DNA of 64,000 nucleotides from Chamaecrista fasciculata (Eukaryota; Streptophyta; Magnoliopsida; Fabales; Fabaceae). The stretch spans positions 1 to 64,000 of the forward strand of contig QANZ01023174.1 of NCBI GenBank assembly GCA_003254925.1, read 5' to 3'. The notes under the pieces were generated by a model, which was not told the origin of the DNA, ran no database searches, and saw only the letters and a list, made by a program, of their open reading frames with translations. Position 1 is the stretch's first letter. Each line of letters opens with the position of its first letter. A program made the translations under genes and the position numbers. Shown piece by piece: positions 38,050 through 50,504 of the stretch.

Positions 38050-38359
38050 GGTCAAATCTTAATTTGGCTACATATCTTTTTTTTTTTTAAAGATTTAGTC
38101 TTATATCTTTGGGTTCATTGCAAAATTGGTCATATATATTTAGATAAGGTGCAGAAGTGGTTCTATATCTTTGTAAAAGGATTAATTAATGATTGATTCT
38201 TGTGTAAAGATACAAGACCAATTTTGCAACCTAACCAAAAAATATGAAACCAAATTGAAACTTTTTGCAAAGATATGAGACCAAAAGTGAAACAAAAGAA
38301 GATACAAGATCAAATTGGAAACTTAGCAAAAGATATGGGACCAAATTTACACTATAACC
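38050..38359. mobile_element. Mutator-like MITE (GGCYWAAGTGCA family), decayed copy 6
   Basis: The ends GGTCAAATCTTAATTTGGC and GGACCAAATTTACACTATAACC and the repeated CATATCTTT and AAAGATATG words place it in the same family as the copies in CAP-H. The ends have diverged and no target duplication is readable. Confidence 0.6.
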
Positions 38360-39155
38360 AATTTTTAAAATTGGAGAATTTTATTGACAGCATACAACAC
38401 CAAATTTAGAAAACAGAAAATTATTACCCAGAAAAAACAAACCATATCACATGTAACAAGAAGATAAGGAACAAGCAATTTAAATTTTGATATGCTCAGA
38501 CATTGAGATGCTGACATATATTAATTAATTCAGCATTGAGCATTCAATGAGATTTTAACAGGTACCAGCTCATAGACGTGGATAGTGCAAGACCTAAACA
38601 GTGTCTAAAGAAAGTCTTTAATTCCATGATTGACTACTTACTCACAGACAAATCAATATGTCATATCACATTTATAGGTCTTTCAACCACGGAATGATCT
38701 ATTTTCGACTCTGCATCTTATGGAAAAACAGGGTCTTCTGTTACTATTTTTTGAAATAAGAATTTGACTGTATTGAATTATCTGAAAAATTGGAAAAGAA
38801 AAACAAAGATTTAGATTTGAGAAAGGCCTAAAAATGACGACACCGCACCATAAAAATTGTGACATCCATTATCTACAACTGTCCCCACACACACAACGAC
38901 ATTAAATCTTCCTTTTCTTCATTTTTTTTGAAATCTTGAAAATTTCTGGATGATTTGTTCTGAAAACTAGGAAGAAATGACGAGCAACATTCAATCTTGA
39001 TATGTTAGTTTCAACTTCCGAAAATCTGAATAAATTCAAATAGTCTTACCATATTATCATAGGCTTTTTTATACAAAGAATTAGATTGTTCTAAGTTCTA
39101 AAACTCTATTTTTTAAAAAATCTATCCCTTTTCTCTTAATTTTTTATTCTTTTTA
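38360..39155. other. Intergenic DNA, no gene seen
   Basis: AT-rich with only short frames. No repeat edge or RNA gene was recognised. Confidence 0.45.
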
Positions 39156-39691
39156 GGTTGAATGCTCATTTTAGTCTTTTATCTTTGTTTCAATGTTTAT
39201 TTTAGTCTATTATTTTTCAAAAGGATCAAATTGGTCCATTATCTATGTAACTTTGGTTCAAAATGATCCTATCATAAGTTGTTTTGTCTCTTTTTTCAAT
39301 TTTTGATGATGTGGCACTTGACTTGGCTTTTCTCTCTCGTACCTATTTTTTTCCCTCTCATGCGTGACACTTTTTAATGCATAAGCTTTGTGTTGAAGAT
39401 TGTGGATCTGCAAACTTCATTTATGCTCTTTTCCCTACTATTTTCTAAAATAAAAAGCCATGTTATTCAAAAATATCATGCTAAGAGAGGGAAATGAATA
39501 AGTAGGAGAGAGAGAGAGAGAAATTAGATCATGTGCCATGTCATAAAAAACAGAGAAAAGAGACAGAACCTAATGGTATGACCAGTTTGAACCAAGTTAG
39601 ATAGATGATGGACCAATGTGAACTTTTTGAAAGATAATGAACCAAAATGAACTTTGAAGCAAAGATAATGGACCAAAATGAACATTTGACC
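39156..39691. repeat. Fold-back element (GGTTGAATGCTCATTTTAGTC ends)
   Basis: The left end GGTTGAATGCTCATTTTAG and right end AAAATGAACATTTGACC are inverted, with GGTCCATTATCT / AGATAATGGACC motifs inside. An AG-rich run (about 39509-39522) lies inside. Related in plan to the elements at 5715 and 33235. Confidence 0.6.
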
Positions 39692-42133
39692 ATCATTTTG
39701 AGTAAATATTATGGTAGAGGGACAAGAGAGATAGACTTAAAAAATAAGAGTGTTAGTATAAAAATTCTATTATCATGTGATTTATTTAACTTTCCATTCT
39801 CCTATGTCTAAATTTGTTATGAGAGTGTGTTAGAGCAAAAATGTCATTAAAGTCTACACTGAGAAATCCAAGAGACTAGATAGATGGCTCCAAGAACCAA
39901 AATGGATATAATGATCAGAGGCATCTTTTTGGTGAGATGAGAAAGCAGTGGGAAGAAAATTTTCCAATAGAATAATAACCAAGAAGAGAAATGATGCATG
40001 TACTCAAATGTACAATGTATGCAGACTAGAGTTATGAGGATTAGGACTTGAAAGGCACACCATTCTTTTGAGGGTAGGCAAAGTCTAGCACATGGCTTTC
40101 TGTTGGCCATTTGCTCCCCACTTGAGATAACTAGGATTCCCCACTTCGTACCACATATATAGTGAAAGGAAGATTACTTCTATCATCACAACACAACACA
40201 AAAGAAATCATGCATGCTTGAACACAGCACAGAAAAAAGGATCCAAAATGAGAGTAGATGGTGATGGTGCAATAATGCCACCGAATTTGCAAGAAAAAAG
40301 TGGCTGAGGTATCTTAAAATGTCATGATAGCACCACGATGTGAAAGAGGATGGACTTTTTAGGTACATTTGGCCCATTATGTCATATCTAGACTCTGCTG
40401 CTCAGTACTGCTCACACGTGGTAAATATTGATAGGTGTGTTGATATAAATTGAACCTAAACAATAGAAAAAAAATTGCATGATTACTAGCCAAAGTGGGA
40501 AGTAAAGAATCTAGGAACTGAGTAACGGAAGTAAAACAGAGACAACAATCATAATGCTTGGATATTCTTTATCCACAAAACAGATGTTACAATTCGTCCA
40601 ATTGATTTAATGCTCTAGGAAAACCAGACCAAAACGAAAGCAACTTCACATATGATTTCACCCAGAGGAGTTGAGTGCAAAGGCTACTAGTGCTTGTAGA
40701 TATCAGATAATGAGATAAGGATAGAGATACTGCTGCCAATGCCATGGTTCGACATAATGGAAAATTATTTCTGAATTTTGAGAAATAGATGATGGTCCAC
40801 ATGATAATCAAAGTAATAATCGTTCCAAGATGGGAACATTCACATGCATATATGTTATAGCTCTTCAAATATATATATATATATATATATATACATACAC
40901 ACACACACCATTACAATTAGAGCAATATCTGAAGTTGAAAACCTGATAACTAGGTCAGCATGATAATCAATTATGCATATGTGGCATGAACTATTTCATT
41001 TGTCCAATCAAATTATCAAAGCACAAGTTTTATTGCTGCTCTTCGAGCAATCACAAAACTATTGACTAGTCAGCTGATAATTTTTCTTTCCAGCTTTATC
41101 ACTCGACATACATCACTGCAGCACTTACATATAAGAGAAATTTGAATTTTTTTTATGCAGGGAAGAGGAGCAAATATGCATGAATGGTATTAAGACGCCA
41201 CAGGGAATCTTTCTACATCCTAGGTAAACTGTACCCTAACTGCCCCCATATTATGTTTGCAAATCACATTGAAGAACTTACACTAGAGTATGGAAGCAGA
41301 ATATCACATATTTATTGATCCATTTCAACTGTATTCCTCTGAAGACATGAAAGCTGTACACTCACATGGATATGCCAACATCTGGTGCCAAACAGAAAAA
41401 GGAAGAAAAGAGATATTTATAAGTCCCTATATCCAAAATTACATTAATTTTATTATATAGAACTTAAATATAAGAAATGCTGATATTAACTAAGCATTTT
41501 TATTTTTGGGTCTTATGCAGATTGATAACTGAGGATAGTGTAGGTCAGAAAATTGACATGATAAACTTTTCCTTATCACCTTGCTCTTGAAATTAGCCTC
41601 GAATGCATCAACCTGCAATGTTGGTCTAGATGATAAGTAGGTTGATATTGCTTAATCAAGACTTTGTGAATGTAGTTACTCAGTTGGGAGACTCTCCCAT
41701 GACAACCAAGTGAACGACACAAGTCGAGTCCAAATTAGTTGGGACGAAACTTTGAAAACCAGATGGACAACCAAAATATAAATTAGCCTGAATGCAAACA
41801 ATTGAAATCAGCTTATTAAACTAATAGTGTTGTTTCTGAACTGATGAAGGGTTTCCTCTGGCTGTAGCTATACTTCCAATAACTACGTTTAAGTGTAACA
41901 ATCAGGAGAAAATGCAATCATTGTTTTCCTTCAACTATGGCGATTCAGTTTCTGAATGACAGTTCCACATATCTTCCCAGGTTAAATTTCCTGATCCTTT
42001 TTTCAAATGAGTAGAAATGCAGTATTGATGAAAAAAAATGGTTTATCATTGATGAACTGAATTCAACTTCTAATAATGTCTAAAGAATTTTTATTGAACT
42101 AATCATTCCCCCCAACCATTAACAATACAATTA
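39692..42133. other. No confident gene; scattered exon-like minus-strand blocks
   Basis: The minus strand at about 40760-40587 encodes an open block ending LLSFWSGFPRALNQLDEL and a stop. At about 41625-41519 a block begins after a GCAG acceptor with VDAFEANFKSKVIRKSLS. Neither is recognised. A TA microsatellite lies at about 40868-40893. These could be exons of the same unknown gene as 42134-42340 or chance. Confidence 0.3.
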
Positions 42134-42340
42134 TTACACCCTTATCTGCGATGTAAAAAGATCCCCCCTGATACATAAATAAGTAAGCAACTTATTAGAT
42201 GGTAAGAGATAATCTTCATGAAATGCATCCAGTTCTGTAGAGGCCATCTTCTTTTCCATGGTCAAGTTCAGGAGCTCATGAAGCATTACAACAGCTTGTT
42301 TGCCAGCTCTTGGATCAGCAGCTTTAAATCTTTTTGCATT
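42134..42340 (-). CDS. Possible coding exon of an unrecognised gene
   Basis: On the minus strand an AG acceptor (TGAATAG|TGG near 42378) opens a frame WQELVFFSHYLNAKRFKAAD that continues PRAGKQAVVMLHELLNLTME and later HEDYLLPSNKLL. The residue composition (balanced charges, amphipathic helices) looks like real helical-repeat protein. The block runs to a stop at 42134 after the less convincing tail TYLCIRGDLF. I could not connect it with certainty to other exons and do not recognise the family. It may be a relic. Confidence 0.35.
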   Translation of the reverse strand, partial: NAKRFKAADPRAGKQAVVMLHELLNLTMEKKMASTELDAFHEDYLLPSNKLLTYLCIRGDLFTSQIRV

Positions 42341-42698
42341 CAGATAGTGAGAAAAAAACACCAATTCCTGCCACTATTCAAGTTGCTCAGAAACGCTTTT
42401 TGTTAATGAAGAATTCGAATTTTCCAGTTGAAAACGAGCTCCATTAACGTCTTAATTTATGGCAATCAGCAGACAACATTAAAAATTTCCCTAAGAACTT
42501 AACCAAAATGGGGACCATCGGTTTCCAACAACTACATTGTAAACAAAGGAGTATTTCGCCACAACAGCCCTGAAATTCCATTTCTCAACAAACACATGTC
42601 TTGCAAGATAGCTAAGGATGGATAGGCTCTTCTTATAATGAAAAGTGAGGTAGCCTCATCCAATCAATGATGATTTTTTATATAGTTCCCTGGTTCAG

Positions 42699-42875
42699 CA
42701 AAGTTCAGGGAAAAACATTGTTGACACAAAACATTGTTTAGGATACTTGCAACTTGCAAGAAGGGAATAACCTGAATAGTGATTGTAGGTAGTTAGGAAG
42801 TTCAGGGAAAAACATTGTTGACACAAAACATTGTAGTAGTTGAGATTCATTTAATGTAGGTAGTTAGGAAGTTGA
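42699..42875 (+). repeat. Short direct repeats
   Basis: A GTTCAGGGAAAAACATTGTT block continuing GACACAAAACATTGT occurs at about 42701 and 42800. A GTAGGTAGTTAGGAAGTT block occurs at about 42785 and 42856. The interleaving suggests a local duplication or an old LTR; no ends were resolved. Confidence 0.6.
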
Positions 42876-42948
42876 TAGTCTTGTGTATATATATATATAT
42901 TGTACAGATAGAAATAGTGATTGTGAATTCTATTTTCAGAAGTTAACA

Positions 42949-44379
42949 ACCTTAATGTGTAATATAGGAATTGATTTTCTGTTTTGAAAATGCACTAACA
43001 AGTAAACGGGGTGATTTAGCGTTATGCCCTATTCTTATAGGGGGCGTAGGAATACATCTTACGATTCATCTCCAATATGGAAATGTAGACCAACAATCTT
43101 TTAATTTGATACAAGATATGCAAACACTGTTTTTACAGACTGAACGAATATTTAACCATGTAATTGATATTTAGGGCCAAGCTGGTTTAATATAATATCT
43201 TTTTGGATGATATACAACTTTTTACGGAACTTTGTATATTTAAATCTATATGAAGTTCTAAATTACTTAGTACCTTGTTTCTTCTCGATTTCTTCCTTCA
43301 GTGCTTCAATAATGACATGCAATTCTTGTAATTTGGTCTAGATTTCGTTTAGCAAATTGAGTAACTCCTAGTTTCTTGAATTGTTGTATTCGCTTGTCTT
43401 TCTTGTAGTCTGAATATTTGTTGAAGAAAACTCTAACGATTATTCAATGGAAGAATCAAATGAAGATTGGGAATTTGCAGAATCAATAGAAGAGGATCCT
43501 CTTGAAAATTCCATGGAAGAAGACCCATTTGAAACTTGGATTGAAGAAGACAATGATTCAACAAATATTAGTTGAATCATTGTCTTCTTCAAGACACAAG
43601 CGAATACAACAATTCAAGAGACCAGGAGTTACTCAATTTGCTAAACACAAGCGAATTTGTTGAATTGTTGTAACTCTTGGTTTCTTGAATTGTTGAATTC
43701 GCCTGTGTTTCTTGAAGAAAACAATGATTCAACTAATATTTGTTGAATCATTGTCCTCTTCAATCCGAGTTTCAAATGGGTCTTCTTCCGTGGAATTTTC
43801 AAGAGGATCCTCTTCTGTTGATTCTGCAAATTCCCAATCTTCATTTGATTCTTCCATTGAATAATCGTTAGAGTTTTCTTCAACAAATATTCAGACTACA
43901 AGAAAGACAAGCGAATACAACAATTCAAGAAACTAGGAGTTACTCAATTTGCTAAACGAAATCTAGACCAAATTACAAGAATTACATGTCATTATTGAAG
44001 CACTGAAGGAAGAAATCGAGAGGAAACAAGGTACTAAATAATTTAGAACTTCATATAGATTTAAATATACAAAGTTCCATAAAAAATTGTATATCATCCA
44101 AAAAAATATAATATTAAACCAACTTGGCCCTAAATATCAATTACATAGTTAAATATATGTTCAGTTTAAAAAAACAATGTTTGCATATCCTGTATCAAAC
44201 TAAAAGATTGTTGGTCTACATTTGGTTAGTATTCCCATTGCCATAATGGAGATGAATGTTAAGATGTATTCCTACGCCCCCTATAAGAATAGGGCATAAC
44301 GCTAAATCATCCCGTTTACTTGTTAATGCATTTTCAAAACAGAAAACAGAAAATCAATTCCTATATTACACATTAAGGT
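42949..44379. repeat. Nested 1.4-kb palindrome
   Basis: The left edge ACCTTAATGTGTAATATAGG returns inverted as CCTATATTACACATTAAGGT at about 44360-44379. Intervening blocks also return, for example ATGCCCTATTCTTATAGGGG near 43024 and its complement near 44280. Arms are about 630-650 bp each with modest divergence. The middle (about 43578-43727) is itself self-complementary. The left arm has an open stretch reading IGGVGIHLTIHLQYGNVDQQ (43026-43174 region) and an acidic stretch EESNEDWEFAES near 43447; neither is assigned. A relation to an endogenous viral movement-type protein is possible but unproven. Confidence 0.75.
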
Positions 44380-45349
44380 CGTGCTAAAAGAAAGAAAGCC
44401 TTATGATTGGGAACAAATTACTGTGTTGATCAACAAATAAAGTTGATTATTGAAATTCCAATACAGCATAGTCAATTTGTAGAAGTTTTTTTCTTTCAAT
44501 TATTAATTGGCCAAAAGAAAGTTTACTTTACAAAATCTTAAATTGTCAAAAGTTAAAGAAGTGAAATATTCCCAAAATGATTTAAAAAAGGATTGAGATA
44601 CATAAGATGAGAAATAAACTGTGCTTGTAGGTCTTCATGGGAATTTCATTTATATTTGAGAGGAATTGTTAAGGATCTTAGACTACCAACATCACAGAGT
44701 AATATATCATTGACCAGGGAAAAAATACATTGGCTAAAACATTCAACCAATATTCACAAAAAACCATTCTACACATATACAAAACAAAAAAACTACGAAA
44801 AAGTCAAAAGAAAAAAATAAACCCAAACAAATTAAAAAAGACCAACATAAAATTAGGACTACGGTTCAACGGAAAGATATTGAAAAAAATGGAGGATACG
44901 ATTACAACCTTCGTTTTCATATTTTTAAAATTATATTATCCAAAGGAACCCCCTTATTAAAAAGGAACTACCTTGAGTTATCAATTAATTTTGGGATGTT
45001 CATATATATTATTAATATAAATATATAAATGGATGGACAGAATTGGGATTTGTATTGCATATATATTTTCCGTACACATCACTACACTTCAAATTAAACT
45101 GCAAAACACGTCTGAAATATATATAAAAGAGAAAGGAATGTACTATGAGAACATATTGTCAATATCATATGACATTAAACAAAAATATAAAAAAAAAAAA
45201 AATATATATATANNNNNNNNNNNNNNNATATATATATATATATATATATATACAAAAACCACAACTATTCTATAAAAGAATAAATGACTTGGTATATATA
45301 AGAAGAATCCATCTTCAAAAATTTTCAAATTAAACATAATATATATGAA
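44380..45349. other. AT-rich DNA with (TA)n and assembly gap
   Basis: There is an A run, TATATA tracts and an N run at 45213-45227. Open frames crossing the Ns are artefacts. No gene is seen. Confidence 0.6.
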
Positions 45350-45525
45350 AGAAATACAACAACAACCAAAGCCAAACTAGGTGGGGTCGGCTATATGGAT
45401 CAACTGACGCCAACGTGTTCTATCCTAGCACATGTCAACCGTTAGGTTATTGATAGATAAATCTTTCCGGATAGTTTTGTGGATAGTTTTCTTTGGTTTT
45501 CCGGTTCCCCGAGTTCTAAAATAAA
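45350..45525 (-). mobile_element. 3' end of an RTE-type LINE
   Basis: On the minus strand the sequence encodes the C-terminal words DRTRWRQLIHIADPT and ends with a TTGTTGTTG-like tail (GGTTGTTGTTGTATTTC). Both features are usual for plant RTE-clade LINEs. A stop lies in the coding part and only about 170 bp remain, so this is a 5'-truncated dead copy. Confidence 0.75.
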
Positions 45526-46498
45526 ACTAATAAATAAAACACTCTAAAATTAAACTTAAGCAATTATATTTGAGAATATTAACCAAAATATCAAAATTTG
45601 ACTCAAAAAATAAAGGATGCAACCACATATCCAATATATTAATTCTCAGAAAACATGTATATGCTATTCTATCATAAACAAGTTCTCGAGGAACAAACTT
45701 CATATGTCAATATCTACTAGAATCATGAGCATCTGTGCGAGGCACTTGTAAGTGGAAGAAACAACAGGCAAAAAAGCTGCAAGCTTTCTTGAAAGCTTAG
45801 TCAGTACAGCAGATCTTTACTTTAATATAAATTGATGTAGGACCAACAGGAAAAAAAAAGGGTAATTGAAGAAATAGGGAGATAAAGAGAGACGTAACAG
45901 GAAGGAAAAAGAGAGAAATGATTACTGATGTTTTATTCAATCACCAAGCTGCATGAAAAGTCTACAACCAATAGATTATAAAGGAAACTAAGAACTCCAG
46001 CTTCAGACAGTGGAGGAAATAATGACAAATATAACTAATTTAAACCTTAATTGGTAGCTTAATTGCTCATTGATCATATCATTCCAAATATTCTTTTGAT
46101 GTTTTCCCATTTTTCATTAAATTTCAGGAAAGTAGAAGGGCTTACCCATTTTGCTCTTCAGCCATCAGTTTTACAATATATTGCAGACTCAATCAATTGT
46201 TATCGCAACATGACTTTAAAAAACTATGAATCATATTCTAAACTGATATTCCAAACTTTTAGACCACAGTCCATTATTTCTTTGTTACCAAAGCCACTCA
46301 ACTAATTCTTCAGTTTCACTTCCCTTTTAATTAATAACTATGGACCATTAAACAATCATAATTCTAATCCTTTAAACAACAAGCATAAACCAGTAATTAG
46401 TGGAAAATTGAGCATTATCTTACAAGAAAGTAAGTTGACTAGAAAAAGTAAAATATGCCTACCTTCTAATTGTAAGTTTCTACGGATAAGTTCCCTTA
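45526..46498. other. Intergenic DNA downstream of REV7, no gene seen
   Basis: AT-rich, only short frames. The stretch just left of 46499 presumably includes the REV7 3' UTR. Confidence 0.45.
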
Positions 46499-46856
46499 TC
46501 ATAGTAATGATCCAGATAGATTAGGATGTTCCACATATAACTGCAAGCATAGAGGTTTGCTACTCATTGACTTGATAGGGGTTATAAGTGGGGGCTGCTG
46601 CCAATGCTTTGTGTCAGTTGGGATCCATAACTCTGCATCCTTGCTACTACCAACCTCAGGAAGAGGTCGGAAGTATGCAGTTATCTCCCACTTGCAATCT
46701 GTTCAGGAAAGAAAGTGTTAAGATTGTTCCACTCACAATATATACATCGCATGGTTCACAAATGGGGCAATGACCCAAGTACTAAACCACTTGACACAAA
46801 TATAACATCCAAATCGGCAGAAACACAATAAAATGGTGGTAGACTTCATAAGTGTA

Positions 46857-46905
<49 letters not shown>

Positions 46906-48299
46906 TCTGGATAAGTGAATAAGAGAGAATTATTTACTGCAAGACTAAACTTGCATTTACCCGGGGGGAGATCCTTAGTAAGAGATTCTGAGATAGAAAG
47001 CTTGATCAAGAAAGATCTTAGAGAGAGCTCCAGGTTGGCCTCTTCCACGTTGGAGCCATAAGACTGGTTTAATGCAAGCTTAAATACAAATTTCTCCAGT
47101 GGAATATCATCATCTTTAAAGAATACAACTGCTACTCTCTCCACCATTCCCTAGTAAAAGAGGCCAGAGGAAAGTGTCAGGAAGGAGTGTTTGATGTTTC
47201 CATATGGGTAGGTGATATTCTATTTTGATTACAACTTCTTCCAATTTCCTTATAATAAGATCGATATTCTATTTTGATAGTAGTTAACGAGAATGACGAA
47301 ATAAAAAGGATCTAATGATTGAATTGTGGGTATAAACAACATGAGATGTCATCAAATGCCACTTCATGACCAAGTAACAGGCACAAGACATATTCTAGAA
47401 CAATTTGAATTTTACCTTAAACAAAGCAATCAATATTTGATTACAAACAAACAATAAGAAAAACATATATATTTTTGTTGTATTATTACCTTAACTAGAT
47501 TGAGAAAACCAAATTACCAAATGAGACTAACCTGCTGTATGAAGGGAAGAAGTCCAGAAACAGCAGCATGTATATAATATCTGAGCTGAGGATGGCGAGC
47601 CCTTTGAACTACCACATTCATATACCGTCTCCTTTCAAAAGCACCTTTTTCCACACCCAGAATCAGTAAAACTTTCAATAAAATCCAAGGTTTGGCAACC
47701 AAGGAAAATGAAAAGCAAAGGAAGGAAAATCCTAATCCTGTGAAAAGGAAATGCATCACCAAAATCCACGGTTTTAATATTCTTTTTAGTAAACTTACAA
47801 CTTGGTGCTTAGAAGATACAACTCAATTTCAGATATTATACATTTTAGTCGTTGAAAGTAATAGTGGTAATACAACTTAATCGTTAAAGATCACTTTTCA
47901 GGACTAATTTGTAAGGACAAAATAATTAAAATGAATTGGTTTACCGACTTTTGATACTTTCAATTAAATAGTGTAAATTAAACTTGTAAGGATTGAGCTG
48001 TATTTTCATAGACCAATGTGAACCTTTACACGTTTTCTTTTTCTTCGCAACCAAACAGAAGAAAGAGCTAAAATCAATAACTGGGCAAAGCAAGAATGAA
48101 CCTGAAGGATAAACCCCTTTGAGAAAAACAACACCCGTTATAGCAACTTCTAAGAATTCAATCAAAACTCGAACTGTTTCGCCTGCAATTTTTTAGAGTT
48201 ATCAGAACTGCGAAGAAACTGTTAATTTCACACCAAAAAAAAGAAAATTATGAGCTGATTCAAACCTTGTGGAGATTGATTCTCTTTGCGATCCATCAT
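46499..48299 (-). CDS. REV7: REV7 / MAD2B, HORMA-domain subunit of DNA polymerase zeta
   Basis: REV7 links REV3 and REV1 in translesion DNA synthesis in the nucleus. Five minus-strand exons join in phase to 618 nt, 205 aa: 48266-48299, 48102-48182, 47532-47644, 46961-47150 and 46499-46698. Recognisable plant REV7 blocks are DRKENQSP, VLIEFLEVAITGVVFLKGVY, FERRRYMNVVVQRARHPQL, VSGLLPFIQQ, NQSYGSNVEEANLELSLRSF, KWEITAYFRPLP, AELWIPTDTKHW and PPLITPIKSM. Nearly the whole protein is the HORMA fold. Two adjacent ATGs (48299 and 48296) could start translation. All introns are GT-AG and intron 4 holds an AG microsatellite. No break is seen; the length is normal for the family. Confidence 0.95.
46861..46902. 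repeat. (AG)n microsatellite in REV7 intron 4
   Basis: An uninterrupted AG run of about 21 units lies between exons 4 and 5 of REV7. On the transcribed strand it is a CT run, some 160 bp from the intron 4 acceptor. Confidence 0.95.
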
Positions 48300-48442
48300 C
48301 TAAATTTAAACCCTAGAAACTCAATTTCATTTCTCAAACTCTCGCCAATCGAAGAGTTACACCACAGCTTTGAAGTATGACTGTACGACTGTATGTTTTG
48401 AAGAAATACAACAGCTTTGAAGTCTCAAAAATCTACAATTCA

Positions 48443-48930
48443 ACTTTTTTTATTTACATTTTGGTCCTACATTCCATTATCATAAAAGAAAAAACTTACT
48501 TTTTGGTCCCTAAGTTGTTATGGAGTTAACGATTTAGTCCCTTAATTGTAGGAAAATATGAATCAATCCCTGAATTTTACACCATTGTCAATCTTTTGGT
48601 TCCTAAATGGTAGGAAAATACGAACCAGTCCCTGGATTTTACACCACTGTCAACCTTTTGGTCCTTGAGCTGATTCATATTTTCTTACAATTCTGAGATC
48701 AAAGGGTTGACGGTGGTGTAAAATTCAGGGACTGATTCGTATTTTCCTACAGTTAGAAGGTTGACGGTGTTGTAAAATTCAAGGACTGGTTCGTATTTTC
48801 CTACAATTCAAGGGCCAAAAAGTTGATGTTGGTGTAAAATTGAGGAACTGATTTGTATTTTCCTACAATTCAAGGACTAAATTGTTGACTCAGTAACAAT
48901 TCAAGGACCAAAAAGTAAGTTTTCTCTTTA
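48443..48930. repeat. Fold-back element (TTTTTGGTCC...GGACCAAAAA) upstream of REV7
   Basis: The left part ACTTACTTTTTGGTCCCTAAG is mirrored by CAAGGACCAAAAAGTAAGTTT at the right. Several GGAAAATACGAACCAGTCC / GGACTGGTTCGTATTTTCC units are inverted inside. It starts about 145 bp upstream of the REV7 ATG and may include promoter DNA. Confidence 0.7.
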
Positions 48931-48964
48931 TAAAATAACTCCAACCTTGTTACAATACAATCTA

Positions 48965-49290
48965 TGGAGGATTGACACTTTATTTTGAGGGTGTGTTGCC
49001 TGTTAGACATGTGTCCGTGTTCGACACCCATACGACACCCACACAACACATATTCATTAGTTTCAGAATATAAAATCAATTTTTTTACTTTAACATAACA
49101 AACGAACTAATGACATAAAAGACATATATTATGAATAGATATTGTTATTTTTAAAGTTTTAATCAAAATTTATAAATTTTTAAGAATATATTATGTAGTG
49201 TGTGCCATATAATTTTAAGAATTCAGCGTGTCGATGTGTCCATGGAGGTGTCGTATCTTGTATCTATGTGAGTGTCTATGCTTCATAAAT
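48965..49290. mobile_element. hAT-like MITE (GTGTC-rich family), diverged copy
   Basis: TTGACACTTTATTTTGAGGG and GTGTCCGTGTTCGACACCCA at the left and GTGTCGATGTGTCCATGG with GTGTCTATGCTTCATAA at the right match the ends of copies at 50160 and 57045. Flanking duplications are no longer clear. Confidence 0.65.
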
Positions 49291-49988
49291 TATAATAGTT
49301 TTCATTATCACACATTCCAACACAATTTTGATAACTATTTCATTTCATTAAAATCATACTCAAATACCAAAATTTCATTTCATTATTTTTATTTGATTTT
49401 ATTATCAATTACCAATTTTACCTCTATAGAATTTTAAGATATCCATATAATTATTTCAACCAACCACAATTATTTCATATCTCTTTAAATCACGTCATAT
49501 TTTTTTCCATTATCTGTCAAAATTATTCAAACACAATTTATCATTTTATTTCATTATCTTATTTTTATGATTATCATCTCATTATCATTAAATTAATGAG
49601 ATGAAACAAAAGGAATCCCAAAGACCCAAACACACGAGGAGCAGCCTGGTGAGCAAATCTTTGGCAATGGATAGTGTTCCATTTGACGAGCAGGGGTCTC
49701 CGTTGCAATGGATATCTTGAGTAACTTAAGGACTTCATTTAACAATTTTAGAATATAACTTAATTAAGTTGTCACTTTTGATGAATCTATTTTAAGAAAT
49801 GATTTGACATTTAAATGATATGAACCAGCAAATCTCTTACTCTTTTAACAGATAGTTAACATGAGATGAACTGCACTTTGATGAAAGCTCAGATTTTTTC
49901 TTTTTAATGTATTTTAAAAGTTTAGAGAGGTCTGTAATAAGCAAGTTATTTTACTCTTTTTTGCAGAAAAATTCTCAATAACAGGCTA
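49291..49988. other. AT-rich intergenic DNA, no gene seen
   Basis: Short frames only. It ends at the TIR element boundary (TA at 49987-49988). Confidence 0.5.
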
Positions 49989-50159
49989 GGCCCAGTTTGT
50001 TTGCGCTTTGATTATAATCTGCTCTAATTATAATCATAATAATCATGTTCGTTTAAGCTTTTTTTCTGATCAAATTATAATCATAATTTTTTTATAATCA
50101 AACACACTCAATTACACTTATACCCCTATATATATACCTATAATTACCTATACTCTAAT

Positions 50160-50504
50160 CTAAGAAGCATGGACACTTCATTTTGAGGCCGTGTCGCCGT
50201 GTCAGACACGTGTCAGTGTCAGACACCCGTACGACACTGACACGACACATATTCATAAATTTTAAAATATAAATCAATTTTTTGTGACTTTAGCATGACA
50301 TATAAGAGAAAATAATAATATATATGACATATATTATGAATAAAACTTGTAATTTTTAAGTTTTTCATTAAAATTATGAATATGTAATTATTTATATATA
50401 TAAATATATAACGTGTTGTGTCGCGTAATTTTAAGAGTTTAACGTGTCGCTGTGTCCGTGTCCGTGTCGTGTCCCGTGTTCGTGTCAGTGTCCATGCTTC
50501 CTAG
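50160..50504. mobile_element. hAT-like MITE (GTGTC-rich family), well-preserved copy
   Basis: The ends CTAAGAAGCATGGACACT and AGTGTCCATGCTTCCTAG are inverted repeats. An 8-bp duplication ACTCTAAT lies at 50152-50159 and 50505-50512. An 8-bp target duplication is typical of hAT elements. Subterminal GTGTC/GACAC words surround an AT-rich core. It is nested inside the TIR element 49989-51932. Confidence 0.85.

Noticed and set aside
42971..43174. Possible endogenous pararetrovirus or organelle-derived gene in the palindrome arm
   Set aside because: The wording suggests a real protein, but I could not match it to a specific family, so it is left unassigned and only flagged as a lead.
45033..45337. 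Frames crossing the N run and TA microsatellite
   Set aside because: IYIYIY-type translations of TA repeats across unresolved bases are artefacts.
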